A stretch of 64,000 nt of DNA, taken from NCBI GenBank assembly GCA_022432975.1, contig CM039505.1:19271716-19335715 (forward strand). The letters are read 5' to 3'. Positions 23,307-35,213 of this stretch are shown here, in pieces (positions within the stretch are counted from its first letter, which is position 1; each line of letters begins with the position of its first letter). Origin of the DNA: Begonia masoniana (taxonomy: Eukaryota > Streptophyta > Magnoliopsida > Cucurbitales > Begoniaceae). The notes under the pieces were generated by a model that had not been told where the DNA came from, did not search any database, and saw only the letters and a list, made by a program, of their open reading frames with translations. A program made the translations under genes and the position numbers.

Positions 23307-24541
23307 TGTAAATGAAAATATATTACTAATTTGTTGACATTAATTTTTTGGCAAATTACATTTATGGTAATAATATTTTATTCCATTATTTTCCATGTTG
23401 GTAGTTTATTTCTTGGTAATAAAGAAATAATCTATTCAGATTATTGGATGAATGAATATTAGAGATCATGAAGATATTAGTGGAAGTAAAAATAAGGAAA
23501 CTTGAGGATTAAAGAAAGTTGTTGAAAAATCTAAAGACAATAGTTTTTTGGAAAACTTTGTTTTAGAAGGGTGATTTGAAAACGATTTGATGAGTTATAT
23601 CGGGCCTTCACATCACATTAGTTATGAGATTCTTTCCTATGTCTTTGGGATCTATATCCAAGTAGTTGGCGGTATTTTCCTAAAATATAACACGAGGTTT
23701 CACGCAATCGATTTAGTGAGATTTGGTTTCCTTATTCCTTGCAGTGCTGAATCTCGATTTGGTATTTGGTTAAACTTAAGATAAGGCAGTTACCAATGAT
23801 ATTTAAGCCTTTGTTTTCTAAGGAAGTGATAGATGGATTTTTTATTCTTGAAAGGAGATTTCTTCATCGTTGAGCCGTTGTCATTCTTTTCTCCCAACGC
23901 TTCTGCGTATGGGTTTGTGATTGTTCATTCAGTTCTTGAATGATTATTTTACACACTCTGCTTATGCTGTGGAATTCATCGATTATTCGAGTGTGTTGAT
24001 TTATTGCGTCCGAAGACATCGACCTGGTGTTACAGATGGTGTTATAGAAGGCAATCTTCCTTATTCTTCATTGAAGCTCAGTCTCGGGTGGAGGCTGCAT
24101 TGGAACTCGGGAGGAGTTCTGTTTATCAGCAAGGGGAGCTTGTTATTTTGATCGTGGGCAAGGGAATCTTGCCATACAAGGATTCCGGGAGGAATCAGCA
24201 ATAACAAGGGGATCTTATTGCTTTTAGATCTCGGAAGAGATCGATCTCAAGTCGAAGGGAGCTCGCAAAAACAGTTTCATTGGAGAAGTCAGGAAGTGGC
24301 GACGACAAAGATAAGAGGGAGTCTTTATTTGTTTAAATTTGTTTGTCTTGTAACTTTGTGAACTCATGAAATATTTTTATGTCTGTGCATGGCCCTGCAG
24401 ATGTAGGCGATTTGTTGAACTGCATTACCAACCTCTTGTCTCCTTTATTTTCGCATATTTATAATTGTCCATCATTGTATTAATTACCAGTGTCACACCA
24501 AACACTCTGTGTGACATCGTATAACTGATCTTAATCTTTTA
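23307..24541 (+). repeat. 3' LTR of the SIRE-like element
   Basis: Begins TGTAAATGAAAATATATTA and ends CTTTTA where the 5' copy ends ATTTCA. Differs from the 5' copy at many sites, several of them G/A or C/T changes. Confidence 0.9.
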
Positions 24542-24546
24542 TAATA

Positions 24547-24786
24547 TAGGGTAGTTCCAGCTATAATATTAAATTTTCAATATATATATATATATATAAA
24601 TAATTTTATGAGAAAGTAACACCATAGTTGAAGGTAGTCCCAACTGAAATAAAATGGTACTAAAATTGAAATAATTCTCATTAACATGATAAAGTCTCTT
24701 GAAAGCAAACAGATGGAAACTAAATAACGTTGTATTAGTTTTACATTGCCTGATCCAATCCTCCATGACTAAGACTTGAAAGAGAG
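24547..24786. other. Short spacer between the SIRE-like element and the gypsy stack
   Basis: 240 bp of AT-rich DNA with an (AT)n run near 24580-24600. No feature recognised. Confidence 0.6.
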
Positions 24787-25102
24787 TGTAACACCCGAGA
24801 TTTTTCGGTGTTACGATTTTTAATTATTATGCTCGAAAACGGGGAAGTGAAGAAATTTAAGATCGTTTTGCGAGCAGAAAGTTTTGTTAGAACCCTAGAA
24901 ATTTATTAGGTTATTTGGTGGGATAAGGAGATTTTGGAGAAACCAAATCGACGGGGTTTATATTGAATTAAATAGTGGGAAAAAACTAATCTAATGTGTA
25001 ATCAAAACAAAACCACTAGTTAGGAACCAATGGAGGGGCGGTTTGGGAAGGAATTAAGGTGGTTGGGAGGGAGCCAATGGATGGATGCCAAGTATCCAAA
25101 AC
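24787..25102 (+). repeat. Element B 5' LTR, segment 1
   Basis: Starts TGTAACACCCGAGATTTTTC and matches 59173 onward closely. Ends at AAAAC (25098-25102), the duplicated target of solo LTR C. Confidence 0.88.
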
Positions 25103-27129
25103 TGTAACACCTGAAAAATTTCGATAACGCGTATAGGCCTAGAATTAATGGTTAGAGTAATTAATGTTAAGTGTTAGTGTAAATTAAAGTTAAGTGTTAA
25201 TGGTTAGGAGAAAAGTCAAGGAAAAAGGAGTTTGACAAGTCAAAAATCAAACTGCAAGTGTGTGGAAAATTCAAAGGATACTTGGACTGATAGAAAAAAT
25301 GAAATTGTGATGAAGATGTGGGAGAAATGGGATGCTCCACGTTGGAAGAAAAAAAAGAGGAAATGAGTTTGACAATTCAAACCAAAAAGTGTTTGAAAAG
25401 TCAAAAAGGGGAGGTTGAATATTCAATGTATATTTGAACCAATGAAAAGCTAAGTAATTGAGTAGAATAAAATATGGTAAAATTGAATGGAAGAAGAGTT
25501 TAAAGGAGGCAGCCACGTTGGAATTAAAGGAGAAAAAGGAGGGTTTGATTTGTAATTTTAAAGAAATTTTGGAAGAAAATAAAAAAGGAGAAAGTGTTAG
25601 TGGTTAAATAGGAAAATTCCTTCTTTCTTCTTCACTTCTTCTCTCGGTTCTCTTCAAGCTCCATAGCCAATCCATCCTCTCCTCTTTCTTCACATTTTGC
25701 AAGGAGTTCAAGATAAAAATCAAGTGGGTTTTGAGTTTAATACTTGTTAGGGTTGATTTTTGGTAGTTTTAGGATGTTTGGTGGGATTTAGTGAGGGTTT
25801 GAAAATCCTAGCTTGGAGATTTCGAAAATTGTGCTCTCCTTGATGGTTTTCTTTCTATTTTGATCATTTAATCCTTAGATATGATAGTTTAGGTTGTTTG
25901 AGTGATTAGATTAAGAATTGGAAGAGAGTTACACAAAAACTGGGTTGTGAACATTTGGTGGCCGATTTCCCTGGTTTTCGGATTAGCCAAGTGTGTTGTT
26001 TGGATAATTTAAGTGTTTCAGTGGATAGTAGACGTGTAGAGGTTAACGGATTGAGGTGGCACGTCGAAATCCGTTGAAAAACGAGAAAGTTATAACCGTT
26101 CGAAGTTGGACGTTGTTAATTTTGGGTAAAAATCGGGTTTTAGTGTTTAAGAGTGAAATTGTTTTATGTGTTGTTTAGAAAATCCCTTAGACTTTATTGG
26201 TGACTTATCAAGCTAAGTTTTCGTTATTTTAGGTTATCGAGCTAGTGAAGTGATAAAACGAAGTGAGCAATTGAAAGCCGAGTTGTAAAATCCGCCAAAT
26301 TTTAATGAGTGTAAAATTTAAATAAATTTTTTGCGTATTTTAAGAGTAGGGTTAAGCTCAATCTTTGCTAATTTTCGGTAAGGATTGAAATTTGAAAATG
26401 AATATTAAACGGTTTTATTATAAATTAAATATAGAATAAAACAATTAAATAAAATAAATTAATAGATAAAAGAAATAAAAAAAAAAGATAAGGTTTCTAC
26501 TGAAACCTTATATTTGTCGGCAGAAGAGAAAAACCAGAAGAGAGAGAGAGAGAGAGAGAAAGAGAGCCGACGAGGGAGAAACGCCGACGCTGGAAACCGT
26601 CTCCGTTCGGTGAGGTTTTGGTGTCAAAACGTTCGTCTCGAAGCGTAGATCAACGTTTGTGAAGGGCGTTTTGAAGGAATCGACTGGATTAGAGTCGAGG
26701 AACGTGTTGGAAGCGATTTTCGGCGAAAAACAGATTCAGAGGATTTTACTGAGTTTGAGACTATTCCAGAGAAGCCACGGTTTACCAAGAGTAGGAGAAC
26801 ACGCCTCAGAGGTGAGGGTTATCATACTTACTTCGATATACCTACATAACAGGTAAATATATATATATATACATAAATATTCTTTCGGTAGATTACCACT
26901 GATATTGGTGTCGACCGTTTTAAAAACACAAGCATTTTGCATATTGCGACATGTATACTTTGGGCTGATTCATACTAGCTAGTGGATTGTAGATGCTATG
27001 TTTTACTTGTCTTGCCGATGGGCTGTATTTGAGATTTTCCATGAGATTTATCATGTTTGGCATGCAGATGGTTTTGTACCCGCATTTGATTTTATTCATG
27101 CATTGGTTTTCTGCTGTGCTATTTGAAGT

Positions 27130-28587
27130 GTGATACTGGAGATAACCGTCTGGCACTCTTAGGTATGTCCCTACGCTAAGAGTATCAGGGGGTTTTGCCC
27201 AGTCGATGCGATACTCCTCGCTTAAGGATGATGCGATACTCCTCGGTGCGATACTCCTCGCTTAAGGATGATGCGATACTCCTCGCTAAGGATGATGCGA
27301 TACTCCTCGCTAAGGATGATGCGATACTCCTCGCTAAGGATGATGCGATACTCCTCGCTAAGGATGATGCGATACTCCTCGCTAAGGATGATGCGATACT
27401 CCTCGCTTAAGGATGATGCGATACTCCTCGCTTAAGGATGATGCGATACTCCTCGCTTAAGGATGATGCGATACTCCTCGCTTAAGGATGATGCGATACT
27501 CCTCGCTAAGGATGATGCGATACTCCTCGCTAAGGATGATGCGATACTCCTCGCTAAGGATGATGCGATACTCCTCGCTTAAGGATGATGCGATACTCCT
27601 CGCTAAGGATGATGCGATACTCCTCGCTAAGGATGATGCGATACTCCTCGCTTAAGGATGATGCGATACTCCTCGCTAAGGATGATGCGATACTCCTCGC
27701 TTAAGGATGATGCGATACTCCTCGCTAAGGATGATGCGATACTCCTCGCTTAAGGATGATGCGATACTCCTCGCTAAGGATGATGCGATACTCCTCGCTT
27801 AAGGATGATGCGATACTCCTCGCTAAGGATGATGCGATACTCCTCGCTAAGGATGATGCGATACTCCTCGCTTAAGGATGATGCGATACTCCTCGCTAAG
27901 GATGATGCGATACTCCTCGCTTAAGGATGATGCGATACTCCTCGCTAAGGATGATGCGATACTCCTCGCTTAAGGATGTGATACTGGAGATAACCGTCTG
28001 GCACTCTTAGGTACGTCCTACGCTAAGAGTATCAGGGGGTTTTGCTCAGTCGATGTGATACTCCTCGCTTAAGGATGATGCGATACTCCTCGCTTAAGGA
28101 TGATGCGATACTCCTCGCTAAGGATGATGCGATACTCCTCGCTTAAGGATGTGATACTGGAGATAACCGTCTGGCACTCTTAGGTACGTCCCTACGCTAA
28201 GAGTATCAGGGGGTTTTGCCCAGTCGATGCGATACTCCTCGCTTAAGGATGATGCGATACTCCTCGCTTAAGGATGTGATACTGGAGATAACCATCTGGC
28301 ACTCTTAGGTACGTCCCTACGCTAAGAGTATCAGGGGGTTTTGCCCAGTCGATGCGATACTCCTCGCTTAAGGATGATGCGATACTCCTCGCTTAAGGAT
28401 GATGCGATACTGGAGATAACCGTCTGGCACTCTTAGGTACGTCCGTACGCTAAGAGTATCAGGGGGTTTTGCTCAGTCGATGTGATACTCCTCGCTTAAG
28501 GATGATGCGATACTCCTCGCTTAAGGATGATGCGATACTCCTTGCTTAAGGATGTGATACTGGAGATAACCGTCTGGCACTCTTAGG
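27130..28587 (+). repeat. 24/25-bp satellite array 1 with composite units, in the D 5' LTR
   Basis: Basic unit contains GCGATACTCCTCGCTTAAG; 25 bp with CGCTTAAGG, 24 bp with CGCTAAGG. Roughly 30 basic units run at 27200-27975, then composite units made of a GTGATACTGGAGATAACC lead, a hairpin (stem ACTCTTAG / CTAAGAGT), CAGGGGGTTTTGCCCAGTC and two to four basic units. Confidence 0.95.
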
Positions 28588-28592
28588 TATGT

Positions 28593-31095
28593 TGTAACGA
28601 CCCGAGGAGGATCGTCACGTGTCATGACTTTCCTTTAAACTTATCCGTACTTTTATACCTCTGTAATCGTAGTATACTTTTTTTTTCTCAGACTTATATC
28701 ATATCTCATCTTAACTTAAATTCGCTGAATAACCGCGTTTAGCTTTCACTCCTGCCGATCGCTAAACGACAAACATCTAGTTGTTCTACCGGTCAGCACG
28801 TGCATCTCACATGATTCATTAAACATCTATCGGCAGGCACACATATTTGCATCTGCCGACAGTCACGTGCAACTCGTGTGACCAATTAAAACACCGTTCA
28901 ATTATACAACGGAAGCCACCTACATCTGCCGATGAGAGAACAATAGACGATGCTCTCATCTGCCGATGGCAAATACTCTATATCTGCCGATGACGTGGCA
29001 TCACATCTTCCGGTAACTTAACTCACTACTCATACCGATCGCCAGATAACAGACATTGTCGTCATCTGCCGATGGCTTAAGACAACTACATCTTCCGACA
29101 GATTAACTCACCATCTGCCGATGATACGTCCCATGTCTGCCGATGAGAGAACCATAAGCGAGGCTCTCATCTGCCGATGGCAAATACCCCTTATCTGCCG
29201 GTGACGTCAGCCGGAAGACAAATACTCTTCCTCTTCCGATGACGTTCTCCGGAAGTCAAACTTACCCGACTCCCATCACAACTCTCCTGCCGATGACGTC
29301 AGCCGGAAGACAAATACTTTTCCTCTTCCGATGACGTCCTCCGGAAGTCAAACTTACCCGACTCCCATCACAACCCTCCTGCCGATGACGTCAGCCGGAA
29401 GACAAATACTTTTCCTCCATCATCCCTCGGCATCAGACATCCCCCCTTTTTTTTTAGACTTCTATCTTGATAAATGTAAACCTCATAACTTAAATCTTAA
29501 TGGCCAAAACTCATCAGAATAAATCATGAACTCATTCAAACTCACACAGCGGAAGACTTAATTAAAATAGTTCATTTGATAACTATAGCTATATCTTCGG
29601 ACTCTGAAATTAAGACAGGCAGTTTCTAAAATCCCAAATTGTTAAATAATCCGAACCTACTTGACTTGGCTTCTAAACAACTTCATTAAAACTTATACGA
29701 GCTTTAACCAGAATTCCCCATTCGCCATCCAGCCACAGATTTCACACTGATCACCTCCAGCAACCTAGCTTAGACATTTTCATCAACTTTGAATTCCTCA
29801 CCTGATATTTCTTCACCTACATCATAAGGTGTAACTGTAAGCCTAAGGCTTAGTAAGGAATGCAAACTATTATGAGTTCATGAATGCATAACTTGGAGAA
29901 AAACATGCTCATAAGTCTTTTCTTTTCATGTACTTATCTTAATCATCATTCATAATCGTATCTCGTATTCATTGTTCATAATCATCATTCGTAGACATGC
30001 TCATATTCATCATTCCTTTCATCATTCATATTCTTCATTACATTATGTGGTTTAAGGGAGGATTTGTGCCGGTAAAGGGGGTTCGACAGTGAGTTTGATC
30101 ATGGTCCCTACTGCGGGTCGTATTCATATGTCCTACTGCGGACTGTGACATACGCCGAACCACCCCCAACCCTCACTTAACCACGTTGCATAAGTTTTAT
30201 CTTCTTACCTTATTCATGAGAAAACATATTTCAAAACATTTTCATATGCTTGAGAAGTAAAACATGATGCATAACATAAATGCACTTAATCATCGAACTA
30301 AGACAGGGGAGTACATGAGAATAACAGAACCATATCCATCGACATTTCATCAAACATATAGCAGACAATGTTCACTAAATCTAACTTAATCCTTTGATGT
30401 AGGGCCCTATTGGCCGGAAACTTAATACATTCACTTACCTGGATTCCTTAGCAACTTGAATCACCTTCTCTTCAACTTCTTCACCTAACACATTTCACAT
30501 TACAGTAGTTAAAATAAAGTCCTAAAAGTTCTAATCGAAAGTCATCCTAGAATCTAACAGCTAAGGTTCTCTGTGCAGTCTGAAATCCAAAACCGAAACA
30601 GCTAGATATAGCTATCGATTAAACGGGGTCGGTTATATAAAAGGTCCAGAATCGATTTAAAGGTGGCATTACCAAATGAAGATAAAGAACGATAACCAAC
30701 TGACTCAGCCATTGAAGAGCCCGAAAGTACAAGTTCAACTGAAAACAGAGTTCTAAATGACTACCCGGCATCTACATTGTCAAAATCTTACCTAGAATGC
30801 GGGTTATCGGAGTGGAGGTTGAAAAACCAGTTGCTGGGGAGGAAAAAGGCTCCAGAGAAGAAGGGAGTCGCCGAGAGGAAATGTCGGCTGCAGTGAGGTT
30901 TAAATGAGATTTAAGGTTTCCATTTTCTATTTATACCTAATCCTTCAATCTTTATTACAAAATTGCCACTCAACCTAGTTTTACTCAACTTGTAATGAAT
31001 TTGCCTCAACGTTAAATTTAATCATAAAGGTTAAATAAAGGGTAACAATGAGAATGGTCAGAAAAATTCACCTGGCCGAAATGTCGGGTGTTACA
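28593..31095 (-). mobile_element. E-family gypsy solo LTR inserted in the D satellite array
   Basis: Flanked by TATGT at 28588-28592 and 31096-31100, with TG...CA ends and 2503 bp. Same family as 43461-57010. Minus orientation is inferred from a TATA-like GTATAAATA and leader on the minus strand near 30940. On the minus strand it carries CAGGTAAGT (30433-30441), a GGCC..GGGCCCTACATC block (30396-30415), CTTACTAAGCCTTAGGCTTA (29837-29857), GATGTAGGT (29815-29823), and a block of CTGCCGATG-type repeats near its end (28740-29420). No coding sequence. Confidence 0.9.
29196..29410. repeat. 92-bp tandem repeat with TGACGTCA sites in the E-family LTR
   Basis: TGACGTCA occurs at 29202-29209, 29294-29301 and 29386-29393, exactly 92 bp apart, each followed by GCCGGAAGACAAATAC. 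TGACGTCA is a palindromic bZIP-type site; function is inference. Confidence 0.8.
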
Positions 31096-31100
31096 TATGT

Positions 31101-32940
31101 CCCTACGCTAAGAGTATCAGGGGGTTTTGCCCAGTTGATGCGATGCTCCTCGCTTAAGGATGATGCGATACTCCTCGCTTAAGGATGATGCGATACTCCT
31201 CGCTTAAGGATGTGATACTGGAGATAACCATCTCGCACTCTTAGGTACGTCCCTACGCTAAGAGTATCAGGGGGTTTTGCTTAGTCGATGTGATACTCCT
31301 CGCTTAAGGATGATGCGATACTCCTCGCTTAAGGATGATGCGATACTCCTCGCTTAAGGATGTGATACTGAAGATAACCATCTGGCACTCTTAGGTATGT
31401 CCCTATGCTAAGAGTATCAGGGGGTTTTGCCCAGTTGATGCGATGCTCCTCGCTTAAGGATGATGCGATACTCCTCGCTTAAGGATGATGCGATACTCCT
31501 TGCTTAAGGATGTGATACTGGAGATAACCGTCTGGCACTCTTATGTACGTCCCTACGCTAAGAGTATCAGGGGGTTTTGCCCAGTCGATGCGATACTCCT
31601 CGCTTAAGGATGTGATGCTGGAGATAACCGTCTGGCACTCTTAGGTACGTCCCTACGCTAAGAGTGTCAGGAGGTTTTGCCCAGTCGATGCGATACTCCT
31701 CGCTCAAGGATGATGCGATACTCCTTGCTTAAGGATGTGATACTGGAGATAACCGTCTGGCACTGTTAGGTACGTCCCTACGCTAAGAGTATCAGGGGGT
31801 TTTGCTCAGTCGATGTGATACTCCTCGCTTAAGGATGATGCGATACTCCTCGCTTAAGGATGTGATACTGGAGATAACCGTCTGGCACTCTTAGGTATGT
31901 CCCTACGCTAAGAGTATCAGGGGGTTTTGCCCAGTTGATGCGATGCTCCTCGCTTAAGGATGATGCGATACTCCTCGCTTAAGGATGATGCGATACTCCT
32001 CGCTTAAGGATGTGATACTGGAGATAACCGTCTGGCACTCTTAGGTACGTCCCTACGCTAAGAGTATCAGGGGGTTTTGCCCAGTCGATGCGATACTCCT
32101 CGCTTAAGGATGTGATACTGGAGATAACCGTCTGGCACTCCTAGGTACGTCCCTATGCTAAGAGTGTCAGGGGGTTTTGCCTAGTCGATGCGATACTCCT
32201 CGCTTAAGGATGATGCGATACTCCTCGCTTAAGGATGTGATACTGGAGATAACCGTCTGGCACTCTTAGGTACGTCCCTACACTAAGAGTATCAGGGGGT
32301 TTTGCCCTGTCGATGCGATACTCCTCGCTTAAGGATAATGCGATACTCCTCGCTTAAGGATGATGCGATACTCTTCGCTTTAGGATGTGATACTGGAGAT
32401 AACCGTCTGGCACTCTTAGGTACGTCCTTACGCTAAGAGTATCAGGGGGTTTTGCCCAGTCGATGCGATACTCATCGCTTAAGGATGATGCGATACTCCT
32501 CGCTTAAGGATGATGCGATACTCCTCGCTTAAGGATGTGATATTGGAGATAACCGTCTGGCACTCTTAGGTACGTCCCTACGCTAAGAGTATCAGGGGGT
32601 TTTGCCCAGTCGATGCGATACTCCTCGCTTAAGGATGATGCGATACTCCTCGCTTAAGGATGTGATACTGGAGATAACCGTCTGACACTCTTAGGTATGT
32701 CCCTACGCTAAGAGTATCAGAGGGTTTTGCCAATTTGATGCGATGCTCCTCGATTAAGGATGATGCGATACTCCTCGCTTAAGGATGATGCGATACTCCT
32801 CGCTTAAGGATAATGCGATACTACTCGCTCAAGGACGTGATACTGGAGATAACCGTCTGGCACTCTTAGGTATGTCCCTATGCAAAGAGCATCAGGGGGT
32901 TTCACCCAGTCGATGCGGTACTCCCCGCTTAAGGAGGTGG
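31101..32940 (+). repeat. Satellite array 2 with composite units, in the D 5' LTR
   Basis: Continuation of array 1 beyond the nested solo LTR. Mostly composite units of about 120-150 bp, each with the hairpin segment followed by one to three 25-bp units, diverged by substitutions rather than indels. Confidence 0.93.
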
Positions 32941-33587
32941 ACTCTGAGCTACGCTAGTCCAGCGGTAACCCCGATATGATAAGTCCACTGCGTGGTCCCT
33001 TCGGCGCAGGGTTGAGTGGTTTGTCCCTTTTGGCGTGCCTTACCGCGTGTGATCCAGTGGCCCAGAGTTGAGTGGTCGTTTGTCCTTTCTTGTATGATAA
33101 GTCCCCTGCGTGGTCCCCTTCAGCCCAGGGTTGAGTGGTTATTCAATCCCTCCTGGTTCGGTAAGTCCATTGTACGGTTTCCGCGACTGTCGGGGTGAGT
33201 GGTTATGGGATCTCTCCTAATTGGTGTCTCTTGTCTTTCCCTTGCGAGACCCTGTTTAGTGTGATCTCTACCCTTCTGTGGGGAAAAAGAAGGTGGTGAG
33301 CTCTATTCGCTGCCGGATTTTCGTAGTTTTACCTTTTATTTTCTTTCACTTGGTAATATGTAAGGAGGCATTCGAGATCGTACTTTACTTTGGCATGTAT
33401 ATCTTTTTATTTATCTTGTATTTCTACGATTGTTTGTACTCTCTTATGTTTGTCGCTTCGAGGAGGTCCTTGATTAGTGCTAAACTTCCGCATTTTAGCC
33501 TTAGGTTAGACGGTGGACCTCTCCGAGGTTGATCGTTTAACCTGGCATTTCTGTTAGGCCCCCTCTTGGGTTGTGACAGAAATTTAT

Positions 33588-33599
33588 TGGTATCAGAGC
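33588..33599 (+). other. Primer binding site of element D
   Basis: TGGTATCAGAGC nine bases after the 5' LTR end, initiator tRNA-Met type. Confidence 0.88.
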
Positions 33600-33789
33600 A
33601 GAAGGTTCCATGGTCCTCTTTGTGACAAATTTTTGAGATTAAGTATAAGCGGTTAGTAGAATAAATGTGATGAATGACAAATGAGAAATGCTAACGTGGT
33701 ACTAACTCTTATTTTTCCAAAGTGTTACAATGCTATGAGGGAGAGTTCCTCAGAATATTGACTAATACCCTAGCTCAATTTCTGCTCTA

Positions 33790-34110
33790 ATGGAGGCTTT
33801 GCAGAACTGGGTGAGCGGTGCTCCGGTTCCACCTCCGGCTCTAGTTTCTATCCCTGATCCTACCCCTACTTCAACGACCTCCAGAGGGGTATATTTTCGA
33901 GTTTTCAATCAACTCAACCCTCTAACCTTTATGGGAGGCCGCTAGGCGTTGGTGGACAGCCCTCCGCAGTCAGTATGACGTCGATGCCATGGAATGGGGT
34001 GAGTTTACTTCTCTGTTTCGGAGTCAGTTCTGTAGCAGAGAGTATCGGGGTGTTATGACTAGATGGTATTATGAGCTAGTTTAGGGGTCCATGTCGATGA
34101 CATTACTAAA
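33790..34110 (+). pseudogene. Element D gag remnant
   Basis: MEALQNWVSGAPVPPPA opens a short frame with Pro-rich sequence. Then, in other frames, LNPLTFMGGR and a WWTALRSQYDVDAMEWGEF-like stretch resembling the Tekay gag core (AEDWL..IE to W..F...FY). The expected zinc knuckle is missing. Heavily broken. Confidence 0.6.
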
Positions 34111-34124
34111 ATCGTTTCATCCTC

Positions 34125-34716
34125 TTGTTTCCCTACTTCGGAGGAGTCATTGTGGAGACTCATTTCTTCTTGAATACTCCGTTGGGCGACAGGAGTGGAG
34201 TTGCATACATCTGCAGATCAGTTTGTGTGGTGATCGCTGATTGTCAGTTTTCTGCCGATCTTATCATTTTGCCTATGGGGCAGTTTGATGTTATTGTGGG
34301 TGGTGATTGGCTGATGAAGTATCTGGCGATAATTGATTGCCACTTTAGGCGGGTCACGGTTACCTCTAAGTCTGGCCAGGTTATTACCTACCACAGAGGT
34401 CGCTGTGTGGAGATTGTTAATTTCCTGTTTCGGTTATGTTTGCGAGGCAGGAGTAGATTGGAACAGTATGAGGGACTTTGGTCGATGGACCTAGACCATG
34501 AGACCGCGGTACAAGAGATTGGTGTTTCAGTCGTCAGGGAGTACGATGAAGTTTTTTCTGATGAGCTACCAGGTTTATCTCCAGATCGAGAGGTTGAGTT
34601 TTGTATCGATCTTGTTCCATGGTTTACTCCAGTTTCTATTCCTGCCTACAGGATGGCACCAGCCGAGTTAGTTGAGCTGCGTAAGCAGTTAGATGATCTG
34701 CAGAGTTGAGGGTTTA
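34125..34716 (+). pseudogene. Element D protease and RT N-terminus remnant
   Basis: Protease-side sequence LPMGQFDVIVGGDWLMKYLA matches the DVILGMDWL landmark of Tekay-type gypsy proteases. It is followed by EYDEVFSDELPGLSPDREVE, IDLVPWFTPVSIPAYRMAPA and ELVELRKQLDDL, the usual entry to gypsy RT. A stop (TGA, 34707-34709) follows and the RT palm with its YxDD box is absent. Confidence 0.82.
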
Positions 34717-35160
34717 TCTGGGAGAGTACGTCGCCTTGGAGACTTTGTCTTTGTGAAGGTTCTTCCTACTCGTGGTGTCAGCAGGTTTGGGGTGAAGGGA
34801 AAGTTAGCCCCACGGTACGTTGGACCATTCCAGATTGTTGAGAGGATTGGAGTGGTAGCTTACAAACTGAAATTGCCTTTTCAGTTGGGGCATGTGCACG
34901 ATGTTCTCCATATATCCCAACTGAGTAAGTACATTCCTGATCCGTCTCACAATGTTTCGTGGGATAAGGTACCCATCTAGGCTGACACGACGTACGAGGA
35001 GATGCCAGATTAGATTTTGGTACGCGAGCTTCGGCCCTTTCGTCGTCGGGAGGCTCCGTATGTTCTGGTGCAGTAAAGGAACCACACAGACAACGAAGCT
35101 ACGTGGGAGCTGGAGTCCGAGATGGCGAAGGAGTACCCCTTCCTTTACTATGATGTGTAG
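34717..35160 (+). pseudogene. Element D integrase C-terminus and chromodomain remnant
   Basis: Directly after the truncated RT comes GDFVFVKVLPTRGVSRFG, LAPRYVGPFQIVERIGVVAY, VHDVLHISQLSKYIPDPSH (integrase C-terminal part), then ILVRELRPFRRREAPYVLV and TDNEATWELESEMAKEYPFL, the chromodomain of Tekay-type chromoviruses. Chromodomains steer integration to chromatin marks. Internal stops (34978, and two later) make it non-coding. About 2.5 kb of pol is missing between RT and this segment. Confidence 0.85.
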
Positions 35161-35213
35161 TTGAGGCAAATTTCGGGGACGAAATTCATAAAAAGGGAGA
35201 AATATGTAAAATC

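Larger units (their letters stand above)
14397..24541 (+). mobile_element. Ty1/copia retrotransposon, SIRE/Maximus-like, degenerate
   Basis: 10,145-bp element with LTRs of 1236 and 1235 bp, flanked by TAGTA (14392-14396) and TAATA (24542-24546), a target duplication with one change. Primer site at 15635, polypurine tract before 23307. Gag with long coiled coil, protease, integrase, RT, RNase H in copia order, then about 2.1 kb with extra reading frames before the 3' LTR. The large size, long LTRs and extra 3' ORF are hallmarks of the SIRE/Maximus lineage. Every domain carries stops or frameshifts, so the copy is dead. Confidence 0.92.
26284..33578 (+). repeat. Element D 5' LTR (with nested solo LTR 28593-31095)
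   Basis: Begins TGTAAAATCCGCC and ends GGGTTGTGACA. Order: AT-rich U3 to about 26480, an AG microsatellite (26536-26562) in the probable leader, donor-like CAGGTAAAT at 26850-26858, then satellite arrays from about 27130 to 32940, three imperfect copies of a roughly 60-90 bp unit (ATAAGTCCACTGCGTGGTCC type, 32975-33200), and a unique tail. Confidence 0.87.

Noticed and set aside
27195..27410. Open frame coding an octapeptide repeat (KDDAILLA)n
   Set aside because: A by-product of the 24-bp unit being a multiple of three; interrupted wherever the 25-bp unit occurs and placed inside an LTR.
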